Source of the DNA: Ureibacillus thermosphaericus
Lineage (GTDB): Bacteria > Bacillota > Bacilli > Bacillales_A > Planococcaceae
DNA length: 64,000 bases
Assembly (NCBI RefSeq): GCF_012396605.1
Contig: NZ_JAAXPW010000005.1
Location: forward strand, 1-64,000
Reading direction: 5' to 3'
The translations under genes were made by a program, and so were the position numbers. This document shows, piece by piece, positions 26,307 through 35,235 of the stretch (the stretch's first letter is position 1; each line of letters begins with the position of its first letter). Below the pieces are notes generated by a model. The model searched no databases and was not told the origin of the DNA. It saw nothing but the letters and a program-made list of their open reading frames with translations.

Positions 26307-27659
26307 TTATTGTGTCACGATTTGTTTTGAGCCTTTTGGCCACAAAATTCCGATGATGAATCCTAAGGCAGCCGGCAACATCCAGCCTAGTCCAATATCA
26401 TAAAGTGGCAAATAATCGGAATAAAATGACTTAATTGATTCGAACAATGAAATAGTTGTACTTGGTAAACTTGCAACTAATGTACTGTAACCATCAAATA
26501 AGCTTACACAGAAAGTGAAAAACATCGTTGAAGCATAGACACTTTGCTTATTTCCGTATAAAGGTGAGCAAAGGGTTAAAATAATTAGAACAATCGCTAA
26601 TGGATACAATAACATTAATACAGGAATAGCGAATTGAATGATATTGTTTAAACCAAAGTTCGCTATTGTAAATGATACAAGACATAAGATGAGTACGAAC
26701 CATTTATAACTAATTTTAGGGTATACTTTGTTGAAAAACTCACTACAAGACGTTATCAATCCAATACTTGTTTTTAAACAAGCAAGAACAATGATAATCG
26801 CAAGTAGTATTGCCCCATAATCACCGAAATAATATTGCGCGACTGCGGCAAAGATTTGTCCGCCATTTTCGAAAGTGCCGATTGCCAATACGCTAGATGC
26901 TCCCATATACGTAATAAGTCCATAAATGAGTGCCATCAGTGCCATGGCAAATACGCCGGCTTTCAAAGTTGACTTTGCAATTTCTGTTTTATTTGTAATT
27001 CCTTGTCCTTTTATTGCGTTAATCACGACAATGCCGAAAGCTAATGATGCAAGAAGGTCCATTGTATTGTATCCTTCTTTAAATCCTGTTATAAATGCAG
27101 GGTCGCGATAATCGCCAATTGGTTGATCGAATGACCCCATTGGTTTTATGATTGCGATAATAATTAAAATGAATAAGAACAATAAAAAGGCAGGGGTTAA
27201 ATATTTCCCAATATAATCGACGATTTTCGCTGGATTTAAAGAGAAGTAATAGACAATGGCAAAAAATACAAAACTAAAAATTCCTAACAACAATGTGCTA
27301 TATTCGGGATTGATATATGGTTCAAAACCTACAACGAAAGGTACCGTTGCTGTTCGTGGAATTGCGAAAAATGGACCAATCGTTAAATAAAGAGCGATTG
27401 CAAAAATCACGCCGAACAGTGGATGAACTCTTCCAGCTAATTCCCGTAAACTATTGCTACCAGATAACCCAAAGGCAATGATTCCTAAGAAGGGTAACCC
27501 GATGGCTGTAATGAGGAATCCAATTAATGCAGGCCAAAAATTTGTACCAGCTAGTTGTCCCATTTGGATTGGGAAAATTAAGTTCCCTGCACCAAAAAAC
27601 ATCCCAAATAGCATTGTACCAATGACTGCATAAGTAGAAAATGAACTCATCTTTTTCAT
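26307..27659 (-). CDS. brnQ: Branched-chain amino acid carrier BrnQ (LIVCS family)
   Basis: This 450-residue transporter with 12 membrane segments imports Leu/Ile/Val with Na+ or H+. The family signature FGMFFGAGNLIFPIQMGQLAG is near residue 15, followed by IGPFFAIPRTATVPF near 100 and LIPCxS-like SIGLITSCSEFF near 320. Length is normal. The start at MKKMSSF is preceded by GAAGGAG; the longer upstream frame is unlikely. No T-box or leucine leader is visible in the 275-bp region shared with the divergent gene at 27935. Confidence 0.93.
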   Translation of the reverse strand: MKKMSSFSTYAVIGTMLFGMFFGAGNLIFPIQMGQLAGTNFWPALIGFLITAIGLPFLGIIAFGLSGSNSLRELAGRVHPLFGVIFAIALYLTIGPFFAIPRTATVPFVVGFEPYINPEYSTLLLGIFSFVFFAIVYYFSLNPAKIVDYIGKYLTPAFLLFLFILIIIAIIKPMGSFDQPIGDYRDPAFITGFKEGYNTMDLLASLAFGIVVINAIKGQGITNKTEIAKSTLKAGVFAMALMALIYGLITYMGASSVLAIGTFENGGQIFAAVAQYYFGDYGAILLAIIIVLACLKTSIGLITSCSEFFNKVYPKISYKWFVLILCLVSFTIANFGLNNIIQFAIPVLMLLYPLAIVLIILTLCSPLYGNKQSVYASTMFFTFCVSLFDGYSTLVASLPSTTISLFESIKSFYSDYLPLYDIGLGWMLPAALGFIIGILWPKGSKQIVTQ

Positions 27660-27934
27660 AATCTCTGCTCCTTCTAAGTTGAATAATTCTAATTTTAGCA
27701 ACTTTTCAGAAAGGAATCTATGTAGATTGAAAAAGTAGGAAAATGAGGAATTTTCAATTTAGTTTTTAAATTGGTAATATTATCAAAATATATGGAGTTA
27801 TCATTTGCAAAAAGGTAGAATGATATTGATATAATAAAATGGAAAAAATTCAGAATAATGTAAAATTAAACTTTACAAGAACTTTTGTTCGTGTTATTGT
27901 AATTGATAATAAAAGATGAAGAGGAGTTGTTTTC

Positions 27935-28603
27935 ATGGAAAATAGAGACGAGGATCTCCATTTTCAAAAGATGAACAAGTTTTTTATTGAATCATCAAAG
28001 AAAAAAAGAAATGCTCCAAATACTAACCCGTTTTTATTAGGTAAACAAACCGATTTTATATTAGAAGAATTTCAAAATAGTTATATACGAATTGATACTT
28101 CTATTGAAACAAATCCAGAATATCAATTGATTAATGGATGGACAAATATCATTCTCATGAATGAAGGCGCAAAAACGATAGGTTATCTAAACTTCAAAAT
28201 TTACAACTCTTTTATAATGGATAAATCTGATTTGTTAAAGGTAGCCAAATCATTTTCAGATGAGGAATATACAATCATTTCTACTTTTAAAAAACATTTT
28301 CAATCTACCTTTGATGAAGGTTACATTAAGTTCCTAATAGTAAATGAAATATTCTTAAATAATGAATACCAGCAAAAGGGATACGAATTAAAAGCGATGG
28401 TAGAATTAATAAGCTTATGTCGTATTTTAGAGATTGATTACATCATTTCAAAACCTCTACCAATCATAAAAGAGAATTTTAATTACGGAAAATCCAAAAA
28501 ACAAATGGCAAAAATGGCTTTTCTCAATAATAAACTAGTTTTTGATGTATATTATTTAGAGGAACAAGAACCAATCATTGTATTGGATATTAGCCGTATA
28601 TGA
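27935..28603 (+). CDS. Unknown protein with a GNAT-like motif
   Basis: This 222-residue soluble protein is rich in Asn, Lys, Ile and Phe. I recognise no family with certainty. Residues about 135-170 (VNEIFLNNEYQQKGYELKAM) fit the acetyl-CoA loop pattern of GNAT acetyltransferases, where Q/RxxGxG/A follows a beta strand, although the usual second Gly is Glu here; the preceding GYLNFKIYN strand would also fit the fold. The ATG follows AGAGGAGTTG. It is divergent from brnQ, with its own terminator downstream. It could be a degenerate acetyltransferase or a structural look-alike. Confidence 0.65.
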   Translation: MENRDEDLHFQKMNKFFIESSKKKRNAPNTNPFLLGKQTDFILEEFQNSYIRIDTSIETNPEYQLINGWTNIILMNEGAKTIGYLNFKIYNSFIMDKSDLLKVAKSFSDEEYTIISTFKKHFQSTFDEGYIKFLIVNEIFLNNEYQQKGYELKAMVELISLCRILEIDYIISKPLPIIKENFNYGKSKKQMAKMAFLNNKLVFDVYYLEEQEPIIVLDISRI

Positions 28604-28617
28604 AAACTATTTTTATG

Positions 28618-28664
28618 AAACACCATTTTACTCATTGACGATGGGGAGAAATGGTGTTTTTATT
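28618..28664 (+). terminator. Terminator after the GNAT-like gene
   Basis: AAACACCATTT (28618-28628) pairs with AAATGGTGTTT (28649-28659), followed by TTATT. Confidence 0.75.
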
Positions 28665-28768
28665 ATGAAGGGATATTTTATTTTAATGTATGTCGGATAA
28701 AGAATCCTATTAAGGAATTATATTGAAATGAATTATGAAATTCCCATTTATAAATAGTTAATTAGTGA

Positions 28769-28824
28769 TTGACAATCGGTTTGTAAAAATATTATATTAT
28801 CATCGAAAATGATAATTATTATCA
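28769..28824 (+). promoter_or_regulatory. Fur-controlled promoter of the siderophore operon
   Basis: A -35 TTGACA (28769-28774) and a -10 TTATAT/TATATT (28792-28798, spacer 17-18 bp) are followed by TGATAATTATTATCA (28810-28824), a perfect 7-1-7 Fur box covering the expected transcription start. Expression should be repressed by Fur with iron. Confidence 0.9.
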
Positions 28825-28851
28825 ATTGCGAAATAAAAGAGGTGTACTAAG

Positions 28852-29895
28852 ATGAAAAATAAAATATTCTCAATAGTTTTTACATTATTATTCATACTCT
28901 TGTTAGCAGGTTGTTCTGAACAATCCTCTAATCAATCAAATGGTGAAGAAAAAGAAACGAACACAAGCAATGAATCATCAGTAGAATATCCGATTGTCAT
29001 TCAACATGCATTTGGTGAAACGGTAATTGAAAAGAAACCAGAACGAGTTGCAACTATCGCTTGGGCAAACCATGATGTTGCGCTTGCTTTAGGAGTTGTA
29101 CCAGTAGGTTTTTCTGCTGCTAACTATGGCGTTCAAGATGATAGTGGCATGCTTCCATGGACAAAAGAAAAATTAAAAGAACTTGGTGTAGAAAAACCAA
29201 ATATTTACCAAGATACAGATGGATTAGATTTTGAAGCAATTGCAGATAGTGAACCAGATGTTATTCTTGCGGCATATTCAGGCATTACAAAAGAAGAATA
29301 CGATATTTTAACTGAAATTGCGCCAGTTGTTGCTTATCCAGAAACGCCTTGGGTAATATCTTGGAGAGATCAAATCTTATACAATGCAAAAGGTATGGGA
29401 ATGGAAGAAGAAGGTAAACAACTGATTGCAGATACAGAAAACTTAATTAAAGAAAAGGTAAGCAAATATCCTGAATTAGCAGGAAAGAAAGCTGCTTTTG
29501 CGTCTATCAGTGCAGCAGATTTATCAAAATTCTATGTCTATACAACGCAAGACCCGCGCGGAGAGTTTCTTGAAGAGTTAGGAATGAAATATCCTGAAAG
29601 CTTACAAGAATTTATTGGAGATCCAAATAGTTTCTATATCGAAATGAGTGCAGAAAACGCAGATGCATTAAATGATGTAGACATTATCGTGACATATGGT
29701 GATGAGCAAACATTAAAAGCTCTTCAACAGGACTCAATTTTAGGAAAAGTACCGGCAATTCAAAAAGGTGCCGTTGTAGTCATTGGTGATAATACACCAT
29801 TAGCAGCAGCTGGTAATCCGAATCCGCTTTCCATTGCGTACACCATCGATGAATATTTAAGTTTGCTTGCAGAAGCGGCAAAAAAGCTAAATTAA
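28852..29895 (+). CDS. Iron-siderophore ABC transporter, substrate-binding lipoprotein
   Basis: This 347-residue lipoprotein has a signal peptide with lipobox LLAGC (Cys at about residue 21), a Ser/Asn-rich linker, then a class III (FecB/FhuD-type) binding fold: PIVIQHAFGETVIEKKPERVATI at the start, LDFEAIADSEPDVILAAYSG in the first lobe, and a C-terminal lobe ending NPNPLSIAYTIDEYLSLL. It resembles the YfiY/YclQ group that binds hydroxamate or related ferric siderophores; the exact ligand is not decided. It is first in a four-gene operon directly behind a Fur box. Confidence 0.9.
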   Translation: MKNKIFSIVFTLLFILLLAGCSEQSSNQSNGEEKETNTSNESSVEYPIVIQHAFGETVIEKKPERVATIAWANHDVALALGVVPVGFSAANYGVQDDSGMLPWTKEKLKELGVEKPNIYQDTDGLDFEAIADSEPDVILAAYSGITKEEYDILTEIAPVVAYPETPWVISWRDQILYNAKGMGMEEEGKQLIADTENLIKEKVSKYPELAGKKAAFASISAADLSKFYVYTTQDPRGEFLEELGMKYPESLQEFIGDPNSFYIEMSAENADALNDVDIIVTYGDEQTLKALQQDSILGKVPAIQKGAVVVIGDNTPLAAAGNPNPLSIAYTIDEYLSLLAEAAKKLN

Positions 29896-29896
29896 T

Positions 29897-30934
29897 ATGA
29901 TGAAAACAACAACCTATAAAGAAAAAAAGCAAAACCTTATCCCGAAAAAATTGTTTGTACTGCTTTTTGTCCTAATTGTTTTACTGGGTGTTTGCATCAT
30001 TGCTTCATTATTATTTGGTTCTCGAATCATTAGTTGGACGGATATAATGGATGGACTATTCCATTCGCAAGTAGATTCCCATGAAGCAAATGTTGTACGG
30101 CAAAGGGTTGTCCGCACCATTTTTAGTATTATGACCGGAGTCGCTCTCGGAGTTTCGGGTGCCTTAATGCAATCGGTGACCCGAAATCCGATTGCGGATC
30201 CAAGCATATTAGGAGTCAATACGGGGGCAGCCCTTTTTGTCGTATGTGGAATTGCGTTCTTTCATATTAGTTCTGCCAGTCAATATATTTGGTTTGCGAT
30301 TGTTGGAGCAATGATTACTGCAATATTTGTCTATTCCATTGGATCGATGGGAAGTGGCGGTGCAACACCATTGAAACTTGTGTTGGCAGGTGCCGCGACA
30401 AGTGCCATTTTGTCTTCGCTTGTTTCAGCGGTCATGATTCCGCGTACAAATGTTATGGATCAATTTCGATTTTGGCAAGTAGGTAGCGTGGGATCAGGCT
30501 CTTGGGATTCCATTTCAATTTTTCTCCCTTTCTTGTTAACAGGATGTATCATTGCCGTTATTACAGCTCCCGCATTAAATGCCATACTTTTAGGGGATGA
30601 GGTTGCTACTAGTTTAGGTGTACGGATTGGGTTCATTCGGCTAATTGCTGCATTCGGTGGCGTACTATTATGTGGTGCTGCAACAGCTCTTGCTGGCCCC
30701 ATAGGATTTATCGGTTTACTTGCAACTCATGTTGTTCGATTAGTAATCGGACCGGATATGCGCTACATTATACCGCTGTCTGCTCTTACAGGAGCAATTA
30801 TATTAACATTGTCAGATGTATGTGGAAGGTTGTTAGGTAGTCCTGGGGAATTAGAAGTCGGGGTTGTAACAGCCTTTATTGGTGCTCCTATATTAATTTT
30901 CATTACAATGAAATCGAAAGTTCGTGAAATATGA
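29897..30934 (+). CDS. Siderophore ABC transporter permease (FecCD family), subunit 1
   Basis: This 345-residue permease of the BtuC/FecCD fold has about 9-10 membrane helices. Hallmarks are RTIFSIMTGVALGVSGALMQSVTRNPIADPSILGVNTGA at about 75-115, and LAGPIGFIGLLATHVVRLVIGPDMRYIIPLSALTGA, the cytoplasmic coupling region for the ATPase. The ATG lies 1 nt after the stop of the binding protein, and its TGA overlaps the next start, so the operon is tightly coupled. Confidence 0.93.
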   Translation: MMKTTTYKEKKQNLIPKKLFVLLFVLIVLLGVCIIASLLFGSRIISWTDIMDGLFHSQVDSHEANVVRQRVVRTIFSIMTGVALGVSGALMQSVTRNPIADPSILGVNTGAALFVVCGIAFFHISSASQYIWFAIVGAMITAIFVYSIGSMGSGGATPLKLVLAGAATSAILSSLVSAVMIPRTNVMDQFRFWQVGSVGSGSWDSISIFLPFLLTGCIIAVITAPALNAILLGDEVATSLGVRIGFIRLIAAFGGVLLCGAATALAGPIGFIGLLATHVVRLVIGPDMRYIIPLSALTGAIILTLSDVCGRLLGSPGELEVGVVTAFIGAPILIFITMKSKVREI

Positions 30935-31962
30935 TGAATGATACATTGAGTTTAATTCGATCAGCTCGTTCAAAAAGACAACGTCGCTTTGTAATTTTGA
31001 CAGCATTACTGGGCTTAATCTCAGTAGTCTTATGCTTCATGATGCTGATGATTGGTAACACGATTTATCCTGTAAAAGACGTAATACGGGTACTTTTTGG
31101 TGAAGAAGTAAAGGGGGCATCCTTTGCTGTCGGAACAATTCGGTTACCTCGAATGGTGGCAGGAGTGTTTGCAGGTTTCGCCTTTGGTGCTGGTGGTTAT
31201 GTATTTCAAACGATGTTACGGAACCCATTAGCCAATCCCAATGTGATTGGGATTACGACAGGTTCAAGCGCTGCGGCTGTTTTTTGCATCGTTATTCTTC
31301 ATGCCAGTCTTGCAACCATTTCAATCGCTGCCGTAATGGGTGGTCTATGTACAGTATTGATTATTTATTTTTTAGCAAAAGGGAGTTCCTTCTCCATTGG
31401 AAGATTGATTTTAATCGGTATTGGCATTCAGGCGATGTTAAATTCTGTTATTTCTTATTTACTGTTGATTGGGAATCAACACGATATACCAACGGCAATG
31501 CGCTGGCTGAGCGGCAGTTTAAATGGGTTGAAATTGGAAACTCTTTATCCACTCATTTTCACTGTCATTCTTTTGACTCCGATTTTAATTATGTACGGTA
31601 AGCAATTGGAGATGTTGGAATTAGGAGATCAAACAGCGACATCGATTGGAGTAAATGTAAATAGAACGAGAATCATGTTGATGATAAGTTCCGTATTGAT
31701 GATTGCTTTAGCTACGGCAACAACAGGGCCGATTGCTTTCGTTGCATTTCTTTCGGGGCCAATTGCCAATAGAATCATGGGTACAGGCTTTTCAAATATC
31801 ATTCCTGCCGGGCTTGTTGGCGTAATCCTAGTATTGGCTGGGGATTTAATTGGTCAACATGCTTTCGAAGCTAGATATCCAGTGGGTGTGATTACCGGTA
31901 TCCTTGGTGCACCTTACTTGTTATATTTATTAGTTCGTTTGAATCGAAAGGGTGGATTGTAA
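30931..31962 (+). CDS. Siderophore ABC transporter permease (FecCD family), subunit 2
   Basis: This is the 343-residue second permease of the heterodimer. It shows RLPRMVAGVFAGFAFGAGGYVFQTMLRNPLANPNVIGITTGSS near 50-90 and TGPIAFVAFLSGPIANRIMGTGFSNIIPAGLVG near the C terminus. The first ATG overlaps the TGA of subunit 1 (ATGATGA), and the TAA overlaps the ATG of the ATPase (TAATG). Confidence 0.93.
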   Translation: MMNDTLSLIRSARSKRQRRFVILTALLGLISVVLCFMMLMIGNTIYPVKDVIRVLFGEEVKGASFAVGTIRLPRMVAGVFAGFAFGAGGYVFQTMLRNPLANPNVIGITTGSSAAAVFCIVILHASLATISIAAVMGGLCTVLIIYFLAKGSSFSIGRLILIGIGIQAMLNSVISYLLLIGNQHDIPTAMRWLSGSLNGLKLETLYPLIFTVILLTPILIMYGKQLEMLELGDQTATSIGVNVNRTRIMLMISSVLMIALATATTGPIAFVAFLSGPIANRIMGTGFSNIIPAGLVGVILVLAGDLIGQHAFEARYPVGVITGILGAPYLLYLLVRLNRKGGL

Positions 31963-32774
31963 TGAAACCTACACACGTGCTTTCAGTTGAAAATCTGTTT
32001 GCAGGATACGATAAGAAGACCGTTCTGCAAGACGTAACCATCACTATTCCAAGCAATAAAATCAGTATAATTATTGGTGGGAATGGTTGTGGGAAATCAA
32101 CATTATTAAAAACGATGGCAAGATTAATAAAACCTGACTCTGGCCAAGTATTGTTGGATGGAAAACCGATTCATCAAATTCCCACTAAACAATTAGCTCG
32201 TGTGTTAGGGTATTTACCACAATCTCCTATCGTTCCAGAAGGAATTACGGTGGTTGATTTAGTAGGTCGAGGAAGATTTCCACATCATTCGTTTTTAAAA
32301 GGTTGGACGAGTCAAGATGATGATGCTGTAAGCGAAGCAATGGAAATCATGAACATTACCGATTTAGCCGATCGTTATATTGATGAACTTTCGGGTGGCC
32401 AAAGACAGCGTGTATGGATTGCAATGGCCCTTGCTCAACAAACGGATATTTTATTTTTGGATGAACCAACAACCTATTTGGATATTACATATCAAGTAGA
32501 AATACTGGATATGCTTACAGATTTAAATCGAAAACGCGGCACAACGATTGTTTTGGTGCTTCATGATATCAATTTATCTGCCCGATATGCAGATCATATT
32601 TTTGCCTTTAAGCAAGGTAAATTAGTGGCGGAAGGGACTCCATCAGAAGTTATCAGTAGCCAATTAATTAAAGATATTTTTGGACTCGATTGCACTGTCG
32701 TTCAAGATCCTGTTTCATTATCACCATCAATCGTCCCAATTGGACGATATCATAATCATCTGGTGAAGAGTTAG
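31962..32774 (+). CDS. Siderophore ABC transporter ATPase
   Basis: This 270-residue ATP-binding subunit resembles FecE/YusV. Visible are Walker A GGNGCGKST (about residue 39), Q-loop GYLPQSP, signature LSGGQRQRVWIAMALAQ (about 144), Walker B DILFLDEPTTYLDI and the switch His in VLHDINLSARYAD. It powers ferric-siderophore import through the two FecCD permeases encoded just upstream. A complete cassette (binding protein, two permeases, ATPase) in one Fur-regulated operon means no partner ATPase is needed from elsewhere. Confidence 0.95.
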   Translation: MKPTHVLSVENLFAGYDKKTVLQDVTITIPSNKISIIIGGNGCGKSTLLKTMARLIKPDSGQVLLDGKPIHQIPTKQLARVLGYLPQSPIVPEGITVVDLVGRGRFPHHSFLKGWTSQDDDAVSEAMEIMNITDLADRYIDELSGGQRQRVWIAMALAQQTDILFLDEPTTYLDITYQVEILDMLTDLNRKRGTTIVLVLHDINLSARYADHIFAFKQGKLVAEGTPSEVISSQLIKDIFGLDCTVVQDPVSLSPSIVPIGRYHNHLVKS

Positions 32775-32791
32775 AAAGGGAATAGGGACTC

Positions 32792-32825
32792 GAGCCTTCT
32801 AGAAAATGTCTAGAAGGCTCTTAAA
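32792..32825 (+). terminator. Terminator of the siderophore operon
   Basis: A perfect 12-bp stem GAGCCTTCTAGA/TCTAGAAGGCTC with loop AAAATG (approximate) is followed by TTAAATTT. Confidence 0.85.
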
Positions 32826-32924
32826 TTTCCTATTTTTCCGTTAACAGCTTTTGCAAATAAAGAGCAAATTAGAATATATCCCCAATCCTTTTCTAATCCG
32901 CTCATAAATTGACAATCCCATCAT

Positions 32925-33482
32925 TTATGCAATAGAAGTTTTTACTGCGTCTTGAATCGCATTTTCCACATCTAGTATAGAATCGGTTGGTTCAAAGCGT
33001 TTCACTACATTTCCATTTGCATCCACAATAAATTTAGTAAAATTCCATCGAATGTTTTTTCCATCAAGGGCAAGAGGGGTACTTTCTTGAATTTTAGATT
33101 TTAGTATCTTTTCTTCAAAATCGATTCCGAACTCGCGGCATTCTGCTTGTTCTTTTAAATATTCAAATAGCGGATGAGCTTCATCTCCATTGACATCAAT
33201 TACATCAAAAATCGGGAACGTTACACCGAAATTTATTTTACACATTCTTTCTGTTTCTTTTCCATCTTCAGGATTTTGTTCAGCAAATTGATTGCTTGGG
33301 AAACCTAATATGATGAGACCTTGATTTGCAAATTTTTTATACAATCTTTGTAAATCTTCAAATTGATATGTAAAACGGCAGTGGTTTGCAGTGTTTACTA
33401 TTAACATCGTTTTATTGCGATAAGTTTCCATTGAAAGAATTTCACCGTTTGGTTTTTTTATAAGAAATTCATAAATAGACAT
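32925..33482 (-). CDS. Glutathione peroxidase-family thiol peroxidase
   Basis: This 185-residue cytosolic peroxidase has the GPx fold. The peroxidatic Cys35 sits in NTANHCRFTYQF, where most bacterial homologues read NVASKCGFTPQ; the catalytic Gln is in FPSNQFAEQNP and the Trp/Asn in WNFTKFIVD, so the active-site set is present despite the altered loop. Relatives (BsaA/Gpo) reduce hydroperoxides with thioredoxin-type donors rather than glutathione in these bacteria. It is monocistronic, convergent with the siderophore operon. Confidence 0.88.
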   Translation of the reverse strand: MSIYEFLIKKPNGEILSMETYRNKTMLIVNTANHCRFTYQFEDLQRLYKKFANQGLIILGFPSNQFAEQNPEDGKETERMCKINFGVTFPIFDVIDVNGDEAHPLFEYLKEQAECREFGIDFEEKILKSKIQESTPLALDGKNIRWNFTKFIVDANGNVVKRFEPTDSILDVENAIQDAVKTSIA

Positions 33483-33572
33483 GCTCTAATCCCCTTCATC
33501 TATTATTTTATTCTAATAATTATTATATAATAATTATTATAAAAGTCGAAAAAAATGCTTATCATATGGAAT

Positions 33573-33602
33573 AAAAAAATCCTCTGCCTTTTGCAGAGGA
33601 TC
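33573..33602 (-). terminator. Terminator after the cold-shock gene
   Basis: GATCCTCTGCA/TGCAGAGGAT-type stem on the minus strand is followed by TTTTTTTATTCC. Confidence 0.85.
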
Positions 33603-33609
33603 AACGTAT

Positions 33610-33810
33610 TTATCGTTTCACAACGTTTGTTGCTTGAGGTCCACGGTTGCCTTCTTCCACTGAAAACTCAACTTTTTGACCTTCTTCAAGTGTTTTGAAG
33701 CCGTCTCCTTGAATTGCGGTGTAATGGACAAATACATCGATTCCACCTTCAACTTCAATGAATCCATAACCTTTTTCTGAGTTAAACCATTTTACTGTAC
33801 CTTGATTCAT
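33610..33810 (-). CDS. Cold-shock protein (CspA/CspB family)
   Basis: This 66-residue single-stranded RNA/DNA-binding OB-fold protein has RNP1 KGYGFIEV and RNP2 VFVHYTA, plus the N-terminal [11 protein letters not shown] and C-terminal GPQATNV typical of Bacillus Csps. Its length is normal. The ATG follows TTTGGAGGTTT. The 5' leader is long and carries a 22-bp hairpin with a T-run (33864-33922), so expression is probably controlled in the leader. Confidence 0.96.
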   Translation of the reverse strand: MNQGTVKWFNSEKGYGFIEVEGGIDVFVHYTAIQGDGFKTLEEGQKVEFSVEEGNRGPQATNVVKR

Positions 33811-33856
33811 TTTAAAAAAACCTCCAAATTTAATTTTCCATAATTACATTTTTAAA

Positions 33857-33922
33857 CTAAAAAAATTCACACATTACAAAAAGTACCAAACGAACACGAT
33901 TACTTTTTGTAATATGTGAATT
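33857..33922 (-). promoter_or_regulatory. Terminator-like hairpin in the cold-shock leader
   Basis: The 22-nt arms 33864-33885 and 33901-33922 are complementary with one mismatch; the loop is 15 nt. On the minus strand the stem is followed by TTTTTTT (33857-33863 region), 47 bp before the csp ATG. A TTGACA at 33976-33981 (minus strand) could be the -35 box upstream of it. The hairpin therefore lies inside the leader and could act as an attenuator. Confidence 0.65.
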
Positions 33923-34082
33923 CATTAGATAAAAGTTATATAATTATTAATTCATAATAAAACAAAAATAGATTTTGTCAAATGTTTTTCGTTACAAGAA
34001 TCCGTGTTGATAAGCATTATTTATTAATTTTTCATTAATTTATGTTAATATAACAAGCGCAACTAAATAGGAGGGAATATAA

Positions 34083-34661
34083 ATGGATTTTTTTGAAGCA
34101 GTGAAAAATCGCCGTTCTATTCGTGTATTGGAAGATGTAGCTGTTGTTCCAGATGAACAAGTTATTGAAATTGTAGAATCCGCATTAAATCATACACCAA
34201 CTGCATTCAATGGACAGGAAACTCGCGTGGTGATTTTGTTTGGGGAAAATCATAAAAAACTTTGGAACGATACAGAAGAAATTGCCCGAAAGAAAACTAA
34301 GGAGGATTTTGCACGAATAGAGGAGCGAATTAATGGGTTTCGCAATGGTCATGGAACGATTTTATTCTTCCAAGACAGAGATGTAATCAGAGGTTTACAA
34401 GAAAAAATGCCTCAATTTCATGATGAGTTAGAAGTATGGTCTCAACAAAATCAAGGTATGCTTCAATATGTAGTTTGGACAGGGTTGGAAGCTGTAGGCT
34501 ATGCAGCATCCCTTCAACATATGGAAATAAATATTCAACCGGAATGGAATGTTCCTGATAGCTGGAAGATTATTGCTCAAATGCCTTTCGGAAAACAAGT
34601 ACAACCATTAATGGAAAAAGAAATAATTCCAGTCGAAAAGAAACTTATTGTCGTTAAGTAA
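34083..34661 (+). CDS. Nitroreductase-family oxidoreductase
   Basis: This 192-residue FMN-dependent oxidoreductase has the nitroreductase fold: N-terminal FFEAVKNRRSIRVLED (FMN-phosphate-binding RRSIR), HTPTAFNGQETRVVIL in the first half, and GLEAVGYAASLQHME plus a short C-terminal extension. Relatives reduce nitro compounds or quinones with NAD(P)H; the natural substrate is unknown. The ATG follows TAGGAGGG. It is monocistronic and divergent from the cold-shock gene. Confidence 0.88.
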   Translation: MDFFEAVKNRRSIRVLEDVAVVPDEQVIEIVESALNHTPTAFNGQETRVVILFGENHKKLWNDTEEIARKKTKEDFARIEERINGFRNGHGTILFFQDRDVIRGLQEKMPQFHDELEVWSQQNQGMLQYVVWTGLEAVGYAASLQHMEINIQPEWNVPDSWKIIAQMPFGKQVQPLMEKEIIPVEKKLIVVK

Positions 34662-34817
34662 AAGATTGCGAACGTTAAAGATAGGGGAAAGTGGCTGGCT
34701 GTGAGCTGATTTCTGTTTAGTTAGGAATGATGGAAAATTATTTCATCATCATAAAATGAGTAGCTTGCGAAAAGTCAATTAGGACTTGTTGCAAGCTTTT
34801 ATGTTCAGTACACTCTT

Positions 34818-35090
34818 TCAATAATATTTTTTCCTCCCTTTCTGTTTTTGAATTTCTTGTGTTAAATATTGAACTTGTTTTTCAAGCTTTGCTATTCTTT
34901 CATCATATTCTTGAACTTTTTGTTGAGATTGTTGAAATTCATCTATGGAAAGTAGTTCTGCATAGGAAGAAATGATATCCCCTATTGTTGAAAGAAAAAT
35001 TCCGATAATCCCTAATTTTATTGAGATATCTTCAGATGAGTTGGAGGATGTTGAATTCATCGGATTTGAATGATCATAATTTTTCATCAT
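34818..35090 (-). CDS. Small protein with hydrophobic segment and coiled coil, unknown
   Basis: The roughly 90-residue product has a Ser/Asn-rich start (MKNYDHSNPMNSTSSNSSED), a hydrophobic helix IKLGIIGIFLSTIGDIIS (about 27-44) and a charged coiled coil KVQEYDERIAKLEKQVQYL at the end. No family is recognised. GGGGGGAAGA precedes tandem ATGs (35090 and 35087). It may be a small membrane-associated adaptor; the function is not known. Confidence 0.6.
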   Translation of the reverse strand: MMKNYDHSNPMNSTSSNSSEDISIKLGIIGIFLSTIGDIISSYAELLSIDEFQQSQQKVQEYDERIAKLEKQVQYLTQEIQKQKGRKKYY

Positions 35091-35203
35091 TCTTCCCCCC
35101 AATTCCAGTATCTTTTATATTATATGAATAACTATTGAATTGGGAACAGCAAAATCGAATATTAATGAAGTTTAGCTATCATTGCGAAGCATTACTATGA
35201 ATG

Positions 35204-35235
35204 AAGGGCGTCGTAAAATTTGACGCCCTTTTTTA
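35204..35235. terminator. Terminator hairpin at the end of the beta-helix gene
   Basis: The perfect 9-bp stem AAGGGCGTC/GACGCCCTT has a T-run on the plus side and overlaps the stop codon region of the minus-strand gene at 35233. On the minus strand the T-run is weak. Confidence 0.65.

Noticed and set aside
27660-27934. Possible T-box or leader control upstream of brnQ
   Set aside because: No T-box sequence (TGGNACCGCG type) or terminator/antiterminator pair is present between the divergent genes.
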